Position numbers and translations under genes: made by a program. Positions 26,361-35,982 of a DNA stretch of 64,000 bases are shown piece after piece. The notes under the pieces were generated by a model that saw nothing but the letters and a program-made list of their open reading frames with translations, made no database searches and was not told where the DNA came from. The stretch spans positions 1 through 64,000 of the forward strand of contig NZ_AXUS01000006.1 in NCBI RefSeq assembly GCF_000498755.1, written 5' to 3'. This DNA comes from Clostridioides mangenotii TR (GTDB lineage: Bacteria; Bacillota; Clostridia; Peptostreptococcales; Peptostreptococcaceae). Each line of letters starts with the position of its first letter. The stretch's first letter is position 1.

Positions 26361-28316
26361 ATGTCAACGAAAATTGTTATACTAGGAGCTGGATATGCTG
26401 GTGTACATGCAGCTAAGAAACTTGCAAAGCATTATAAGAAAAATGAAGATGTAGAGATCACTCTTATAGATAGACATCCATATCATACATTGATGACAGA
26501 ACTTCATGAGGTAGCAGGAGGTAGGGTCCCAGAGGATTCTGTAAAAATAGATTTGTACAGAATATTCTCTACGACTAAAGTTAAAGTTGTAGTAGATAAT
26601 ATTGAGGAAGTAGACTCTGATAACAATGTAGTTAAAACATCAGATGGAGAATACAAGTTTGATTACCTAATGATAGGTATAGGAAGTGAACCAGCATTCT
26701 TTGGAGTGCCTGGAGTTAAAGAAAATGGGTTTACGCTGTGGTCGCTTGATGATGCACTTATAATTAGATCACACATAGAAGACATAGTTAAAAGAGCTTC
26801 TTATGAAAAAGATGAAGTAAAAAGAAGAAGAATGCTTACTTTTATAGTAGCAGGATCTGGTTTTACTGGTATAGAAATGGCTGGAGAGCTTTTAGAATGG
26901 AAGAAGACTTTAGCTAAGGAGTACAGAGTAAACGAAGAAGAAATAAGATTACTTGTTGTTGAAGCAATGGGTACAATACTAAATATGCTTGATAGAGACC
27001 AAGCTGATAAAGCTGAAAATTATATGATTAAGCATGGGTTTGAGGTTATGAAAAACTCACCAATCGTTGAAGTCGATAAAGAGTACATAAAATTAAAAGA
27101 TGGTACTATTCTACCTACAGAGACACTGATATGGACATGTGGTATACAGGCAAATGCAGACTTAAACGATTTTGAAGTAGAAAGAGGTAGAGCTAATAGA
27201 TATAAGACAAACAAGAAGATGCAAATAGAAGGCAAAGAAAATATGTACGTTATAGGTGATTTATCTTGGGTAGAAGTTGAAGAAGGAAAAGGTAACCCAC
27301 AAATAGTCGAGGCAGCTGAACAAACAGGTGTTACAGCAGCCAAAAATATAATGGCATCTATAGATGGTAAAGAGCACGAAGATTTTAATCCTAAGTACCA
27401 TGGATTTATGGTATCTGTCGGTGGAAGATACTGTGTTGCAAACTTGATGGGACTTAAATTATCAGGCTTTTTTGCTATGCTTATGAAGCATATTGTAAAT
27501 ATGAAATATCTATTTAGTGTTAACGATATTCACGCTGTTTACAAGTACTTATTACACGAGTTTTTCGGAATGAAAGAAAGAAGAAGTATTATGGGTAACC
27601 ATTTGTCTTCTAAAGGAAATAGACTTTGGTTAGTGCCATTAAGACTTTATATAGGATTTTTATGGATCATTGAAGCTTCTAAGAAGTTAGTAGGTGAGGA
27701 AACTTGGGCTGGAGCATTTACTGCTGCCAAAGGAGCAAATGGGGTATTTGATTATATTGGAACCCTTACATCAAAATTGTTAACTATAGGACCGGATAGC
27801 TGGGTTCTTTCTGGAAATGTAAAAATGCCTTTCCCATGGCTCCACGATGCAGTTTCCGGAGCATCACAGGCTGCGGATTCAGCAGTGGCTACAGTTACTC
27901 CAATACTTTCAAAGACTCCCGGTTTTTATGAAGCAATAATGAAAGTATTTATGCCTAATCCAGAAGTTGCTGTTTGGTTCCAAAGAATTGTAGTTCTAGC
28001 TGAGCTTGCTATTGGGGCTTGTTTGATAATAGGTCTATTTACATTCTTAGCATCAGCTGCTTCAGCATTTATGACTCTAAACTTTATATTAACAGCTATG
28101 GCTGGATGGGATATACTGTGGTTTACATTCGGTAGTATAGCTCTTATGTCTGGTGCAGGTAAAACATTTGGCGTAGATTACTATCTGATGCGTGGATCAG
28201 TCAGAAGTTCAGTGACTTCTGGATGGGCAAGAGAAGACCTATATATGAAGAGCATAGCGGGAAATAGATCTAGTTATACTTTACATTATTTAAAACAACA
28301 TGTAAGATATGTATAA
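26361..28316 (+). CDS. Type II NADH dehydrogenase with C-terminal DoxX-like membrane domain
   Basis: 651 residues. The N-terminal ~400 form an NDH-2 flavoprotein: FAD site GAGYAGVHAA (9-18), NAD site GSGFTGIEMAGE (near 170), and the YVIGDLSWVE stretch near FAD. The C-terminal ~250 add several hydrophobic helices of DoxX type (LRLYIGFLWIIEASKK and following). Ordinary NDH-2 has about 400 residues; the membrane extension is the feature of Ndh2 used in flavin-based extracellular electron transfer. It passes NADH electrons to a membrane quinone without pumping protons. AGAGGGGGAG precedes ATG. Confidence 0.9.
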   Translation: MSTKIVILGAGYAGVHAAKKLAKHYKKNEDVEITLIDRHPYHTLMTELHEVAGGRVPEDSVKIDLYRIFSTTKVKVVVDNIEEVDSDNNVVKTSDGEYKFDYLMIGIGSEPAFFGVPGVKENGFTLWSLDDALIIRSHIEDIVKRASYEKDEVKRRRMLTFIVAGSGFTGIEMAGELLEWKKTLAKEYRVNEEEIRLLVVEAMGTILNMLDRDQADKAENYMIKHGFEVMKNSPIVEVDKEYIKLKDGTILPTETLIWTCGIQANADLNDFEVERGRANRYKTNKKMQIEGKENMYVIGDLSWVEVEEGKGNPQIVEAAEQTGVTAAKNIMASIDGKEHEDFNPKYHGFMVSVGGRYCVANLMGLKLSGFFAMLMKHIVNMKYLFSVNDIHAVYKYLLHEFFGMKERRSIMGNHLSSKGNRLWLVPLRLYIGFLWIIEASKKLVGEETWAGAFTAAKGANGVFDYIGTLTSKLLTIGPDSWVLSGNVKMPFPWLHDAVSGASQAADSAVATVTPILSKTPGFYEAIMKVFMPNPEVAVWFQRIVVLAELAIGACLIIGLFTFLASAASAFMTLNFILTAMAGWDILWFTFGSIALMSGAGKTFGVDYYLMRGSVRSSVTSGWAREDLYMKSIAGNRSSYTLHYLKQHVRYV

Positions 28317-28409
28317 GTGAAAAGAATATAGGGATATGTTTGTTAAAATGTATCCCTAATTTTAACTTATAGACAAACAAAAAGAAGCAAGGTAAAGTGA
28401 GGGATTACA

Positions 28410-29378
28410 TTGAGTAAATTCTGGAGAGATTATCCCATAATAGACAGAGAGATAGAAGAAGTTACAGACATAATAAAGAAAAATGCAAAGTGTAACGATA
28501 AGATTATTGAAAATAGTATTATTGAATTGGCTAGCTCTGGTGGCAAAATGCTAAGACCAGCTTTTACTCTAATAGCATCCAGATTTGGAGATTACAACAA
28601 AGAGAGAGCTCAGACACTAGCTTCTGTAATGGAAATGTTTCACATGGCGACATTAGTACACGATGACATCATAGATGAAGCTGAGTTTAGAAGGGGTAAA
28701 GAGACAGTTCAATCAAAGTACGGTAAAAACTACGCTGTTTATATAGGAGATTATTTGTTCTGTATTTGTTTTAGACTTCTTGCAACTACATCATCTATCG
28801 AGAGAGGTATAGATGTGGATACAAAGGTTATGTCTAAAATATGTTTAGGTGAGATCAATCAATTAAATTCAGTATTTAATAGAAATTTATCTATAAAAGA
28901 GTACTTTAGAATAATATCAGGTAAGACAGCAGAGCTGTTTTCATTGAGCTTTTATATAGGAGCAGCAGAGAGTGCATGTGATAAAAAAACATGTAGACTA
29001 TTTTGGAATATTGGTCATAATATTGGGATGGCATTTCAAATTATAGACGATATTCTTGACTATACAGCTACTGATAAACAACTTGGAAAAAATGCAGGAA
29101 ATGATTTAAAGGAGGGGCTTTACACACTTCCTTTACTATTGGCAATAAAAAATAATCCGAAAAAATTTGAAAGTCTACTAAAAGACGATGAATACACAGA
29201 GGAAGAAATAAAAGAAATTGTAGAAGTTGTAAAAAACAATCATGGTATAAAAGAAGCTATTAAGATATCAGAGAAATACACTAAAAAGGCATTTAAAGAC
29301 ATTAATAAGCTTCCCGAAAATGAATATAAACAGATACTATTAGAAGTCGTTGAAAAGCTTTTAATAAGGACGTATTAA
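28410..29378 (+). CDS. Polyprenyl diphosphate synthase (DmkB-like)
   Basis: A 322-residue trans-prenyltransferase of the isoprenoid synthase fold. The first aspartate-rich motif is DDIID (85-89), the second DDILD (213-217), and GGKMLRP marks the IPP site. It builds the side chain used by the adjacent UbiA-type enzyme; chain length cannot be read safely. The start is TTG 28410, 6 bases after GTGAGGG. It is the last gene of the electron-transfer locus and is followed by a strong terminator. Confidence 0.9.
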   Translation: MSKFWRDYPIIDREIEEVTDIIKKNAKCNDKIIENSIIELASSGGKMLRPAFTLIASRFGDYNKERAQTLASVMEMFHMATLVHDDIIDEAEFRRGKETVQSKYGKNYAVYIGDYLFCICFRLLATTSSIERGIDVDTKVMSKICLGEINQLNSVFNRNLSIKEYFRIISGKTAELFSLSFYIGAAESACDKKTCRLFWNIGHNIGMAFQIIDDILDYTATDKQLGKNAGNDLKEGLYTLPLLLAIKNNPKKFESLLKDDEYTEEEIKEIVEVVKNNHGIKEAIKISEKYTKKAFKDINKLPENEYKQILLEVVEKLLIRTY

Positions 29379-29382
29379 TATG

Positions 29383-29424
29383 AAAGAACCTGCTAGCTTT
29401 TTATGAAAGTAGGTTCTTTTTTTT
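29383..29424 (+). terminator. Terminator ending the electron-transfer operon
   Basis: AAAGAACCTGCT (29383-29394) pairs with AGTAGGTTCTTT (29408-29419), one G-U, then a T-run. Confidence 0.92.
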
Positions 29425-29500
29425 ATTTTTATAAATTCTTTTAAAGATTAAATTTAATTAGACATTTTAAAGAATAATATGAATGCTTAATTGACAAAAT

Positions 29501-29533
29501 AAAAAACAGTTCATATAATATGAACTGTTTTTT
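29501..29533. terminator. Symmetric terminator downstream of pepD
   Basis: AAAAAACAGTTCATA (29501-29515), loop TAA, TATGAACTGTTTTTT (29519-29533). The arms give T-runs in both directions. It ends pepD on the minus strand and backs up the terminator of the plus-strand operon. Confidence 0.9.
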
Positions 29534-29540
29534 AGAAATA

Positions 29541-30986
29541 TTATTTTATAGCTTTTAGTAAAGCTAATAAGTATTCCCATATGTTAGCAACAGATGGTAA
29601 GCTTATATGCTCATTTGGTGTATGAACATCAGACATATCTGGTCCTATTGATATAGCTTCAGCATCTGGAAGTTTATCAAGGAGTAATCCACACTCAAGA
29701 CCTGCATGTAGTGCAGTTATTATTGGCTCTTTTCCTGTTAAATCTTTATAAACATCAGAACCTATTTTTTCTAGAGTAGAACCTTTTCTGTGTTCCCAAG
29801 CTGGGTAAACACCGTTTATTACATTTGTTCCACCAAGTACATCAGCAAGAAGTTGAACTCTATTAGCTATTTCTTCTCTTAGAGAAATTACAGAACTTCT
29901 TATTGCACTCATAAAGCTTATAGTATCATGTTGGTTATCTATAATAGCAAAGTTTGTTGAACTTTCTACTAGACCCTTTATTTCCATGCTCACAGATTGA
30001 ACTCCATGAGGAATTAAGCAAGCCATTTGAATTATCTTAGATTTGCTATCAGCAGTCATAACTTCTTCAGCAGAAGCGTCTTTAACTTTTATTACTAAAC
30101 CTGGATCAGCAGTGCTGTATTCATTTCTGAATGTAGCTTCTAAATCACCGATTTGTTTTTTAGCTTCGTCAACATCTTTAGAGTCAACTAATATTACACA
30201 GCTAGCTTCACGAGGAATAGCGTTGTGTTTAGTTCCACCTTGAATAGTTGCAAGATCAAAGTCTACAGTTAAAAGATTTAATAGTCTACCAACTAATTTG
30301 TTAGCATTAGCTTTTTGTAAAACTATATCCATACCAGAGTGACCACCAAGTAGTCCACTAACTTCAACTTCTAGAGCTTTTTTGTCAGGGCAAGCTTTAG
30401 TGTATTCAACTGGTAAAGTAACTACAGAAGTTTTACCTCCAGCACAGCTTACAAGGATAAATCCTTCTTCTTCAGAGTCTATATTGATAATGTATTTACT
30501 TTTTATAAGACTTGGGTCTAATGCAGCAGCTCCATCCATACCAGTTTCTTCATTAGTTGTAACTAATACTTCTAGCGCTGGATGCTCAACATTGTCGTCT
30601 TCTAAAATAGCCATAGCCATAGCAACAGCAATACCGTTGTCTGCACCAAGAGTTGTTCCGGTTGCATAAAGCATGTCCCCATCTAATCTCAATTTAATAG
30701 GGTCTTTCTCGAAATCATGCTCTACATCTTTTTCCTTTTCACAAACCATATCCATATGACCTTGAAGTACTACACCAGGAGCATTTTCATAACCTTTTGT
30801 GGCTGGTTTTCTTATTACTACGTTTAAAGCTTCATCTTGTACAGTTTCAAGACCAAGATCCTTACCGAATTTAACTAAGTAATCACTTACTTGTTTCTCG
30901 TTACCAGATCCTCTAGGAATTTGTGAAATTGCTTCAAAGTTTTTAAGAACGTTTTGAGGCTTTAGACCATTTAGTATACTTGACAT
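29541..30986 (-). CDS. pepD: Aminoacyl-histidine dipeptidase (M20, PepD)
   Basis: About 481 residues. A cytoplasmic di-zinc dipeptidase acting on Xaa-His and other dipeptides. The M20 metal motifs are visible: LQGHMDMVCEK, LGADNGIAVAMAMA and TTNEETGMDGA, and late in the protein HAGLECGLL with DVHTPNEH. The start is ATG 30986, 9 bases after AGGAG; the ATG at 30995 abuts the SD. It is a single-gene unit, divergent from mutS2. Confidence 0.92.
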   Translation of the reverse strand: MSSILNGLKPQNVLKNFEAISQIPRGSGNEKQVSDYLVKFGKDLGLETVQDEALNVVIRKPATKGYENAPGVVLQGHMDMVCEKEKDVEHDFEKDPIKLRLDGDMLYATGTTLGADNGIAVAMAMAILEDDNVEHPALEVLVTTNEETGMDGAAALDPSLIKSKYIINIDSEEEGFILVSCAGGKTSVVTLPVEYTKACPDKKALEVEVSGLLGGHSGMDIVLQKANANKLVGRLLNLLTVDFDLATIQGGTKHNAIPREASCVILVDSKDVDEAKKQIGDLEATFRNEYSTADPGLVIKVKDASAEEVMTADSKSKIIQMACLIPHGVQSVSMEIKGLVESSTNFAIIDNQHDTISFMSAIRSSVISLREEIANRVQLLADVLGGTNVINGVYPAWEHRKGSTLEKIGSDVYKDLTGKEPIITALHAGLECGLLLDKLPDAEAISIGPDMSDVHTPNEHISLPSVANIWEYLLALLKAIK

Positions 30987-31136
30987 AAAATACATCTCCT
31001 TTAATTTAATTTATAGTATAAAAATAGCTATATAAATAGTATAATACAAAATGTATATTATAAATATACCCAAATAGAAGTTTGTTAAAAAAATAAATGT
31101 AAAATTATCGAAAAAGAATGAGGATGGTGAGATATT

Positions 31137-33515
31137 ATGAACAAACGATCAATGAAAGTCCTAGAATTTAATAAAATAATAGAATTACTTAAGCAAAAAG
31201 CTTCCTCTTCTCTAGGTTTAAAATATATAGAAAAATTAATTCCGAGTTCAAAGACAGAAGAAGTTAGATATATGTTAGAAGAAACCAGCGAAGCACAATC
31301 AATTCTTATTAAAAGAGGAGCTGTAGGATTAAGTGGTATTGACGATATTGAAGATAAAGTCAAAAGAGCGAATATTGGAGGAACTTTAGATGCTGGCAGT
31401 TTGTTAAATATTGCCAAAAACTTACAAGCAGCTAGAAATGTAAAGAGAAGTTTATCGAGTTCAGAAGAAGAAGATTTTAAATTTCCTATAATTCAAGGAA
31501 TGTCTGATTCTCTTTATGCGTTTAGAGAAGTCGAAGATAAGATATTTAATTCTATAATTAGTGAAATTGAAATATCAGATAACGCATCGACAACTTTAAG
31601 AGATATTAGAAGAAAGATTCTTCAAAAGAATCAATCTATAAGGTCGAAATTAAATTCCATAATAACTTCGTCGACTTATCAAAAGTATTTACAAGATGCA
31701 ATAGTATCTATGAGAGATGATAGATTTGTTGTTCCAGTTAAAGCTGAGTACAGATCTCAAGTGGCTGGTATAATACACGACCAGTCATCTTCTGGTGCGA
31801 CTTTGTTTATAGAACCAATGAGTATTGTAGATATGAACAATGAGCTAAGACAGCTTAAGCTCAAAGAAAAAGAAGAGATAGAGAGGATTTTAGCAGAACT
31901 TTCAAATGATGTCGGTGAGATAAGTGAGGAGTTAATTTCCAATCAAGAGATCTTAGGAAAACTTGATTTTATATTTGCAAAAGGAAAGCTTTCAATTCAA
32001 ATGAGAGGAATTGAACCAGAAATTAATAAAGAAAAGTACTTAAATATAAAAAATGGAAGACATCCACTTATAAATTCTGATAATGTAGTTTCTAATACTG
32101 TGTACTTAGGAGACGAATTTGATACTCTTGTAATCACAGGCCCGAATACCGGAGGTAAAACTGTCACAATAAAGACAGTGGGACTATTTGCACTGATGAC
32201 ACAGAGTGGACTTCATATACCTGCTGATTTTGGAAGTAGCATGTGTGTTTATGATAATATATTTGCAGATATTGGCGATGAACAGAGTATAGAGCAGAGT
32301 CTTTCTACATTTTCATCTCATATGACAAATATAGTAGATATACTAGACCAAATCACATCGGATTCTCTAGTTATATTTGATGAGTTAGGCGCAGGAACCG
32401 ATCCAGTTGAAGGTGCAGCTCTTGCAATTTCTATACTTGAATTTGTAAATGCAATGGGAGCAAAATGTATAGCGACAACACATTACAGTGAACTTAAAAA
32501 CTACGCTCTTACAAAACACAGAGTAGAAAATGCGGCAGTTGAATTTGACTTAGAATCGCTAAGCCCAACATATAAACTTCTTATTGGTATACCAGGGAAG
32601 TCAAATGCCTTTGAAATTTCTAAAAAATTGGGACTAAGCGACTTTGTAATAGATAAAGCCAAAGAGTTTATAAACACTGATAATATAGCGTTAGAGGATG
32701 TACTTCAAAACGTAGAGAAAAATAGAATTCAAGCTGAATCGGATAGATTGGAAGCTAAGAGATTGAAGCTCGAGATAGAAAACTTAAAAGTCGTTTATGA
32801 TGAAAGAATAGAAAAGTTTTCTGCTCAAAGAGAAAAAATGATGGAACGAGCTAGATCAGAAGCATTCTCTATAGTAAGGCAAGCTAAAGAAGAAGTAGAT
32901 GAAATTGTTAAGGAACTTAGAAGATTAGAGAACGAGAGAGCTTCTCAGGAAAAAAATAGAAAAATCGAAGAACTTAAAAAAGAACTTACTGGCTCCATGG
33001 GAAGTTTACAACCTTCAGTAAAGAGTATGATTGTTCCAAAACTATCTAATAAAGAGATAAAGGATCTAAAAACAGGAGAAGAAGTCAAGGTTATAACATT
33101 AAATCAAGAGGGAACAGTGGTATCAATAGATAAAAATAAAAAAGAGGCTGTTATTCAAATAGGTATAATGAAGATGTCTTTACCATTTAAATCTCTTAAA
33201 AAAGTTGAGAAGAGCACTAATTCAGTAGTTACAAAATCTACTAGAAATATAATCAAGTCAAAATCAGGAAGAGTAAAGAACGAGGTTGATCTTAGAGGTA
33301 TGAACCTTGAAGAGGCTATAATGGCCGTTGAGAAGTATTTAGATGACGCATACGTATCAGGTATCGAAAAAGCAACAATAATACATGGTGTCGGTACAGG
33401 AGTACTTAAAAAAGGGCTTCAGGACATCCTTAGACAAAATAAACATATAAAATCTCAAAGACCTGGTGAGTACGGTGAAGGTGGCATAGGTGTAACTATA
33501 GTAGTCTTTAAATAA
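31137..33515 (+). CDS. mutS2: MutS2 family ATPase/endonuclease
   Basis: A 792-residue protein with the MutS2 architecture: core/lever domains, ATPase with Walker A GPNTGGKTV (near residue 335) and Walker B VIFDELGAGTDP, a long coiled-coil region (about 510-620), and a C-terminal Smr nuclease domain (VDLRGMNLEEA, HGVGTGVLKKGL). It lacks the mismatch-recognition domain of MutS. MutS2 suppresses recombination and, in Bacillus, rescues collided ribosomes. AGGATGGTGAG precedes ATG. The DUF523 gene follows 25 bases downstream. Confidence 0.95.
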   Translation: MNKRSMKVLEFNKIIELLKQKASSSLGLKYIEKLIPSSKTEEVRYMLEETSEAQSILIKRGAVGLSGIDDIEDKVKRANIGGTLDAGSLLNIAKNLQAARNVKRSLSSSEEEDFKFPIIQGMSDSLYAFREVEDKIFNSIISEIEISDNASTTLRDIRRKILQKNQSIRSKLNSIITSSTYQKYLQDAIVSMRDDRFVVPVKAEYRSQVAGIIHDQSSSGATLFIEPMSIVDMNNELRQLKLKEKEEIERILAELSNDVGEISEELISNQEILGKLDFIFAKGKLSIQMRGIEPEINKEKYLNIKNGRHPLINSDNVVSNTVYLGDEFDTLVITGPNTGGKTVTIKTVGLFALMTQSGLHIPADFGSSMCVYDNIFADIGDEQSIEQSLSTFSSHMTNIVDILDQITSDSLVIFDELGAGTDPVEGAALAISILEFVNAMGAKCIATTHYSELKNYALTKHRVENAAVEFDLESLSPTYKLLIGIPGKSNAFEISKKLGLSDFVIDKAKEFINTDNIALEDVLQNVEKNRIQAESDRLEAKRLKLEIENLKVVYDERIEKFSAQREKMMERARSEAFSIVRQAKEEVDEIVKELRRLENERASQEKNRKIEELKKELTGSMGSLQPSVKSMIVPKLSNKEIKDLKTGEEVKVITLNQEGTVVSIDKNKKEAVIQIGIMKMSLPFKSLKKVEKSTNSVVTKSTRNIIKSKSGRVKNEVDLRGMNLEEAIMAVEKYLDDAYVSGIEKATIIHGVGTGVLKKGLQDILRQNKHIKSQRPGEYGEGGIGVTIVVFK

Positions 33516-33540
33516 TGAATGGTAAATATGGAGGAAAAAA

Positions 33541-33984
33541 ATGATATTAGTATCAGCATGTTTACTTGGAGTAAATTGTAAATACAATGGAGATAATAAT
33601 AGCAATGAAAATTTAAAAACGTATTTAAAAGATAAAGAGTATATAATAGTTTGCCCAGAACAACTGGGCGGGCTCACAACTCCAAGAGACCCATCTGAGA
33701 TAGTAGGCAAGGGTGGAGAATCAGTTTTAATGGGAGAGGGTAAAGTTTTTAGCAATAAAGACAGAGATGTTACGTCTTGTTTTGTAAAAGGAGCAGAAGA
33801 GACTCTTAAAATAGCAAAATTATATAAATGTAAAGAAGCTGTTTTAAAAGAGGGAAGCCCATCATGTGGATCTAGTCTTGTATACGATGGGACATTTTCT
33901 GGAGTAAAAAAAGAAGGACAAGGTGTAACAGCATCAATACTTAGGCAAAATGGAATATCTGTTATAAGTGAAAAAGATATTTGA
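33541..33984 (+). CDS. DUF523 family protein
   Basis: 147 residues with the family start ILVSACLLGVNCKYNGDNN and the conserved segments CPEQLGGLTTPR and SPSCGSSLVYDGTFSG. Conserved cysteines suggest a metal or sulfur role, but no activity is established. It probably shares a transcript with mutS2 (short gap, own SD GGAGG). Confidence 0.9.
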   Translation: MILVSACLLGVNCKYNGDNNSNENLKTYLKDKEYIIVCPEQLGGLTTPRDPSEIVGKGGESVLMGEGKVFSNKDRDVTSCFVKGAEETLKIAKLYKCKEAVLKEGSPSCGSSLVYDGTFSGVKKEGQGVTASILRQNGISVISEKDI

Positions 33985-34144
33985 TACAATAATCAAATAC
34001 GGAAATACTTGAAAAAAGAATTAATTTGCTTTAACATGTTATAGGTGGAGATTTACTGTTATAAATAGAATGTATTTAATCAAACAGAATTAAATTTATT
34101 AAATATTAATAAAGTATAGATAAAATTGCGAGAGGAGCAAAAAG

Positions 34145-35845
34145 ATGCAGGATTTTAAACTAGCTGTAGCAGAATGTCTTAAGGCTAAAATTGAAGATTT
34201 AACACTAGAAGAAATTAAGGAATTGATAGAAGTTCCTCCAAATAAAGATATGGGAGACTACGCATTTCCATGTTTTAAATTGGCAAAAATATTTAGAAAA
34301 GCACCAAATATGATAGCTGAGGACTTAGCTAAAGAAATAGAGCTTACAGAGGCAGTAGCGAAGGTAATTAACCTTGGTGGATATGTAAACTTTTTTGTAA
34401 ACAAAACTCAACTTGCTGAGACAGTTATAAATAAAGTTCTTAGCGAGAAAAAAGACTATGGAAGAAGTGATTTAGGAAAGGATGAGACTGTAATAGTTGA
34501 GTACTCTTCACCCAATATTGCAAAACCATTCCATATAGGGCATATTAGAACAACAGTAATAGGTAATGCTATATACAAATTATACGAATCACAAGGATAT
34601 AAAACTATAAGAATAAACCATCTTGGTGACTATGGAACTCAATTTGGGAAACTAATTGTCGCCTTTAAAAAATGGGGTGACAAAAAAGTAGTTGAAGAGA
34701 ATCCAATACCAGAGCTTTTAAAACTTTATGTTCAGTTCCATGAAGAAGCAGAAAATCACCCAGAGTTAGAAGATGAATCTAGAGAGTGGTTTACTAAGTT
34801 AGAAAATGGGGATGAAGAAGCTAAAGAGTTATGGCAATGGTTTAGAGATGAAAGTTTAAAAGAGTTCGATAGAGTTTACGATTTATTAGATATTCAATTC
34901 GATTCACTTGCTGGAGAGAGCTTCTACTCTGATAAGATGGGCGGCGTTATAAAAACTCTTAATGAAAAGAACTTACTTGAAGATTCAAAAGGAGCAAAAA
35001 TAGTAGATCTAGAACCTTACAATATACCTACAGCTCTAATCACTAAAAATGATGGTTCAACTCTATATATGACTAGAGACTTAGCTGCTGCAATATATAG
35101 AAAAGAAACTTACAATTTTGATAAATGTATATACGTTGTTGGATCACAACAAGCACTTCACTTCCAACAATGCTTTAAAATATTAGAACTAATGGGAAAC
35201 AAATGGGCAAAAGATCTAGTTCATGTACAATTTGGTATGGTTTCGCTTGAAGAAGGAACTATGTCAACTAGAAAAGGTAGAGTAGTATTCTTAGAGGATG
35301 CACTAAACCAAGCTGTAGATAAAACTAAAGATATAATACTTGCTAAAAATCCAGATGCTAAAAATGTAGAGGAGATATCTAAGCAAGTTGGAGTTGGAGC
35401 GGTAATATTCCAAGAATTATCAAACAGTAGAATAAAAGACTATACATTCTCATGGGAGAGAACACTTAGTTTTGAAGGAGAAACAGGGCCTTATGTTCAG
35501 TACACTCATGCTAGATGTTGTTCAGTTATTCGAAAATACGGTGACCCAGTTTCAGCAGATATAAACTTTGATTTATTAGTTGATGAAGGAAGTTCGGAAG
35601 TATTAAAGCAAATAGAATCATTTAATAAAAATATACTATCTGCTCTTAGAAAGAATGAACCTCATATTGTGACGAGATTTGTTTTAGACTTAGCACAAGC
35701 ATTTAACAAATTTTATCATGATAACCCAATATTAGTGGATGATGTCGAACTAAAAAAAGCAAGAATTGCTTTAGTAGAAGCTACTAGACAAACTATAGAG
35801 AATGCTCTTGACTTACTTGGAATGAAGGCACCAGAGAAAATGTAA
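34145..35845 (+). CDS. argS: Arginine--tRNA ligase
   Basis: A 566-residue class I synthetase. An N-terminal Add-1 domain (1-115) contacts the tRNA D-loop. The HIGH motif appears as HIGHIR near residue 131 after SSPNIAKPF, and the KMSKS position is MSTRKG (near 372). The C-terminal DALR anticodon domain begins near SFEGETGPYVQYTHAR. Length is standard. GAGAGGAG precedes ATG. No T-box precedes it, unlike thrS and pheST here. Confidence 0.96.
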   Translation: MQDFKLAVAECLKAKIEDLTLEEIKELIEVPPNKDMGDYAFPCFKLAKIFRKAPNMIAEDLAKEIELTEAVAKVINLGGYVNFFVNKTQLAETVINKVLSEKKDYGRSDLGKDETVIVEYSSPNIAKPFHIGHIRTTVIGNAIYKLYESQGYKTIRINHLGDYGTQFGKLIVAFKKWGDKKVVEENPIPELLKLYVQFHEEAENHPELEDESREWFTKLENGDEEAKELWQWFRDESLKEFDRVYDLLDIQFDSLAGESFYSDKMGGVIKTLNEKNLLEDSKGAKIVDLEPYNIPTALITKNDGSTLYMTRDLAAAIYRKETYNFDKCIYVVGSQQALHFQQCFKILELMGNKWAKDLVHVQFGMVSLEEGTMSTRKGRVVFLEDALNQAVDKTKDIILAKNPDAKNVEEISKQVGVGAVIFQELSNSRIKDYTFSWERTLSFEGETGPYVQYTHARCCSVIRKYGDPVSADINFDLLVDEGSSEVLKQIESFNKNILSALRKNEPHIVTRFVLDLAQAFNKFYHDNPILVDDVELKKARIALVEATRQTIENALDLLGMKAPEKM

Positions 35846-35946
35846 AACTCAAAAACTAATTTTTAAGTAATGTTAAAAATAAATTTAGAATCGTTGAGAT
35901 TAATAGGGATACAACTGCATAATAGGGGGATGTCGAAAAATGATAC

Positions 35947-35976
35947 TTTACATATAAAAAAATGGTGTCGTATAAT
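35947..35976 (+). promoter_or_regulatory. Promoter of candidate small RNA
   Basis: TTTACA (35947-35952), 18-base spacer, TATAAT (35971-35976). It lies 100 bases after argS and points to a short structured transcript. Confidence 0.6.
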
Positions 35977-35982
35977 AAGAGA

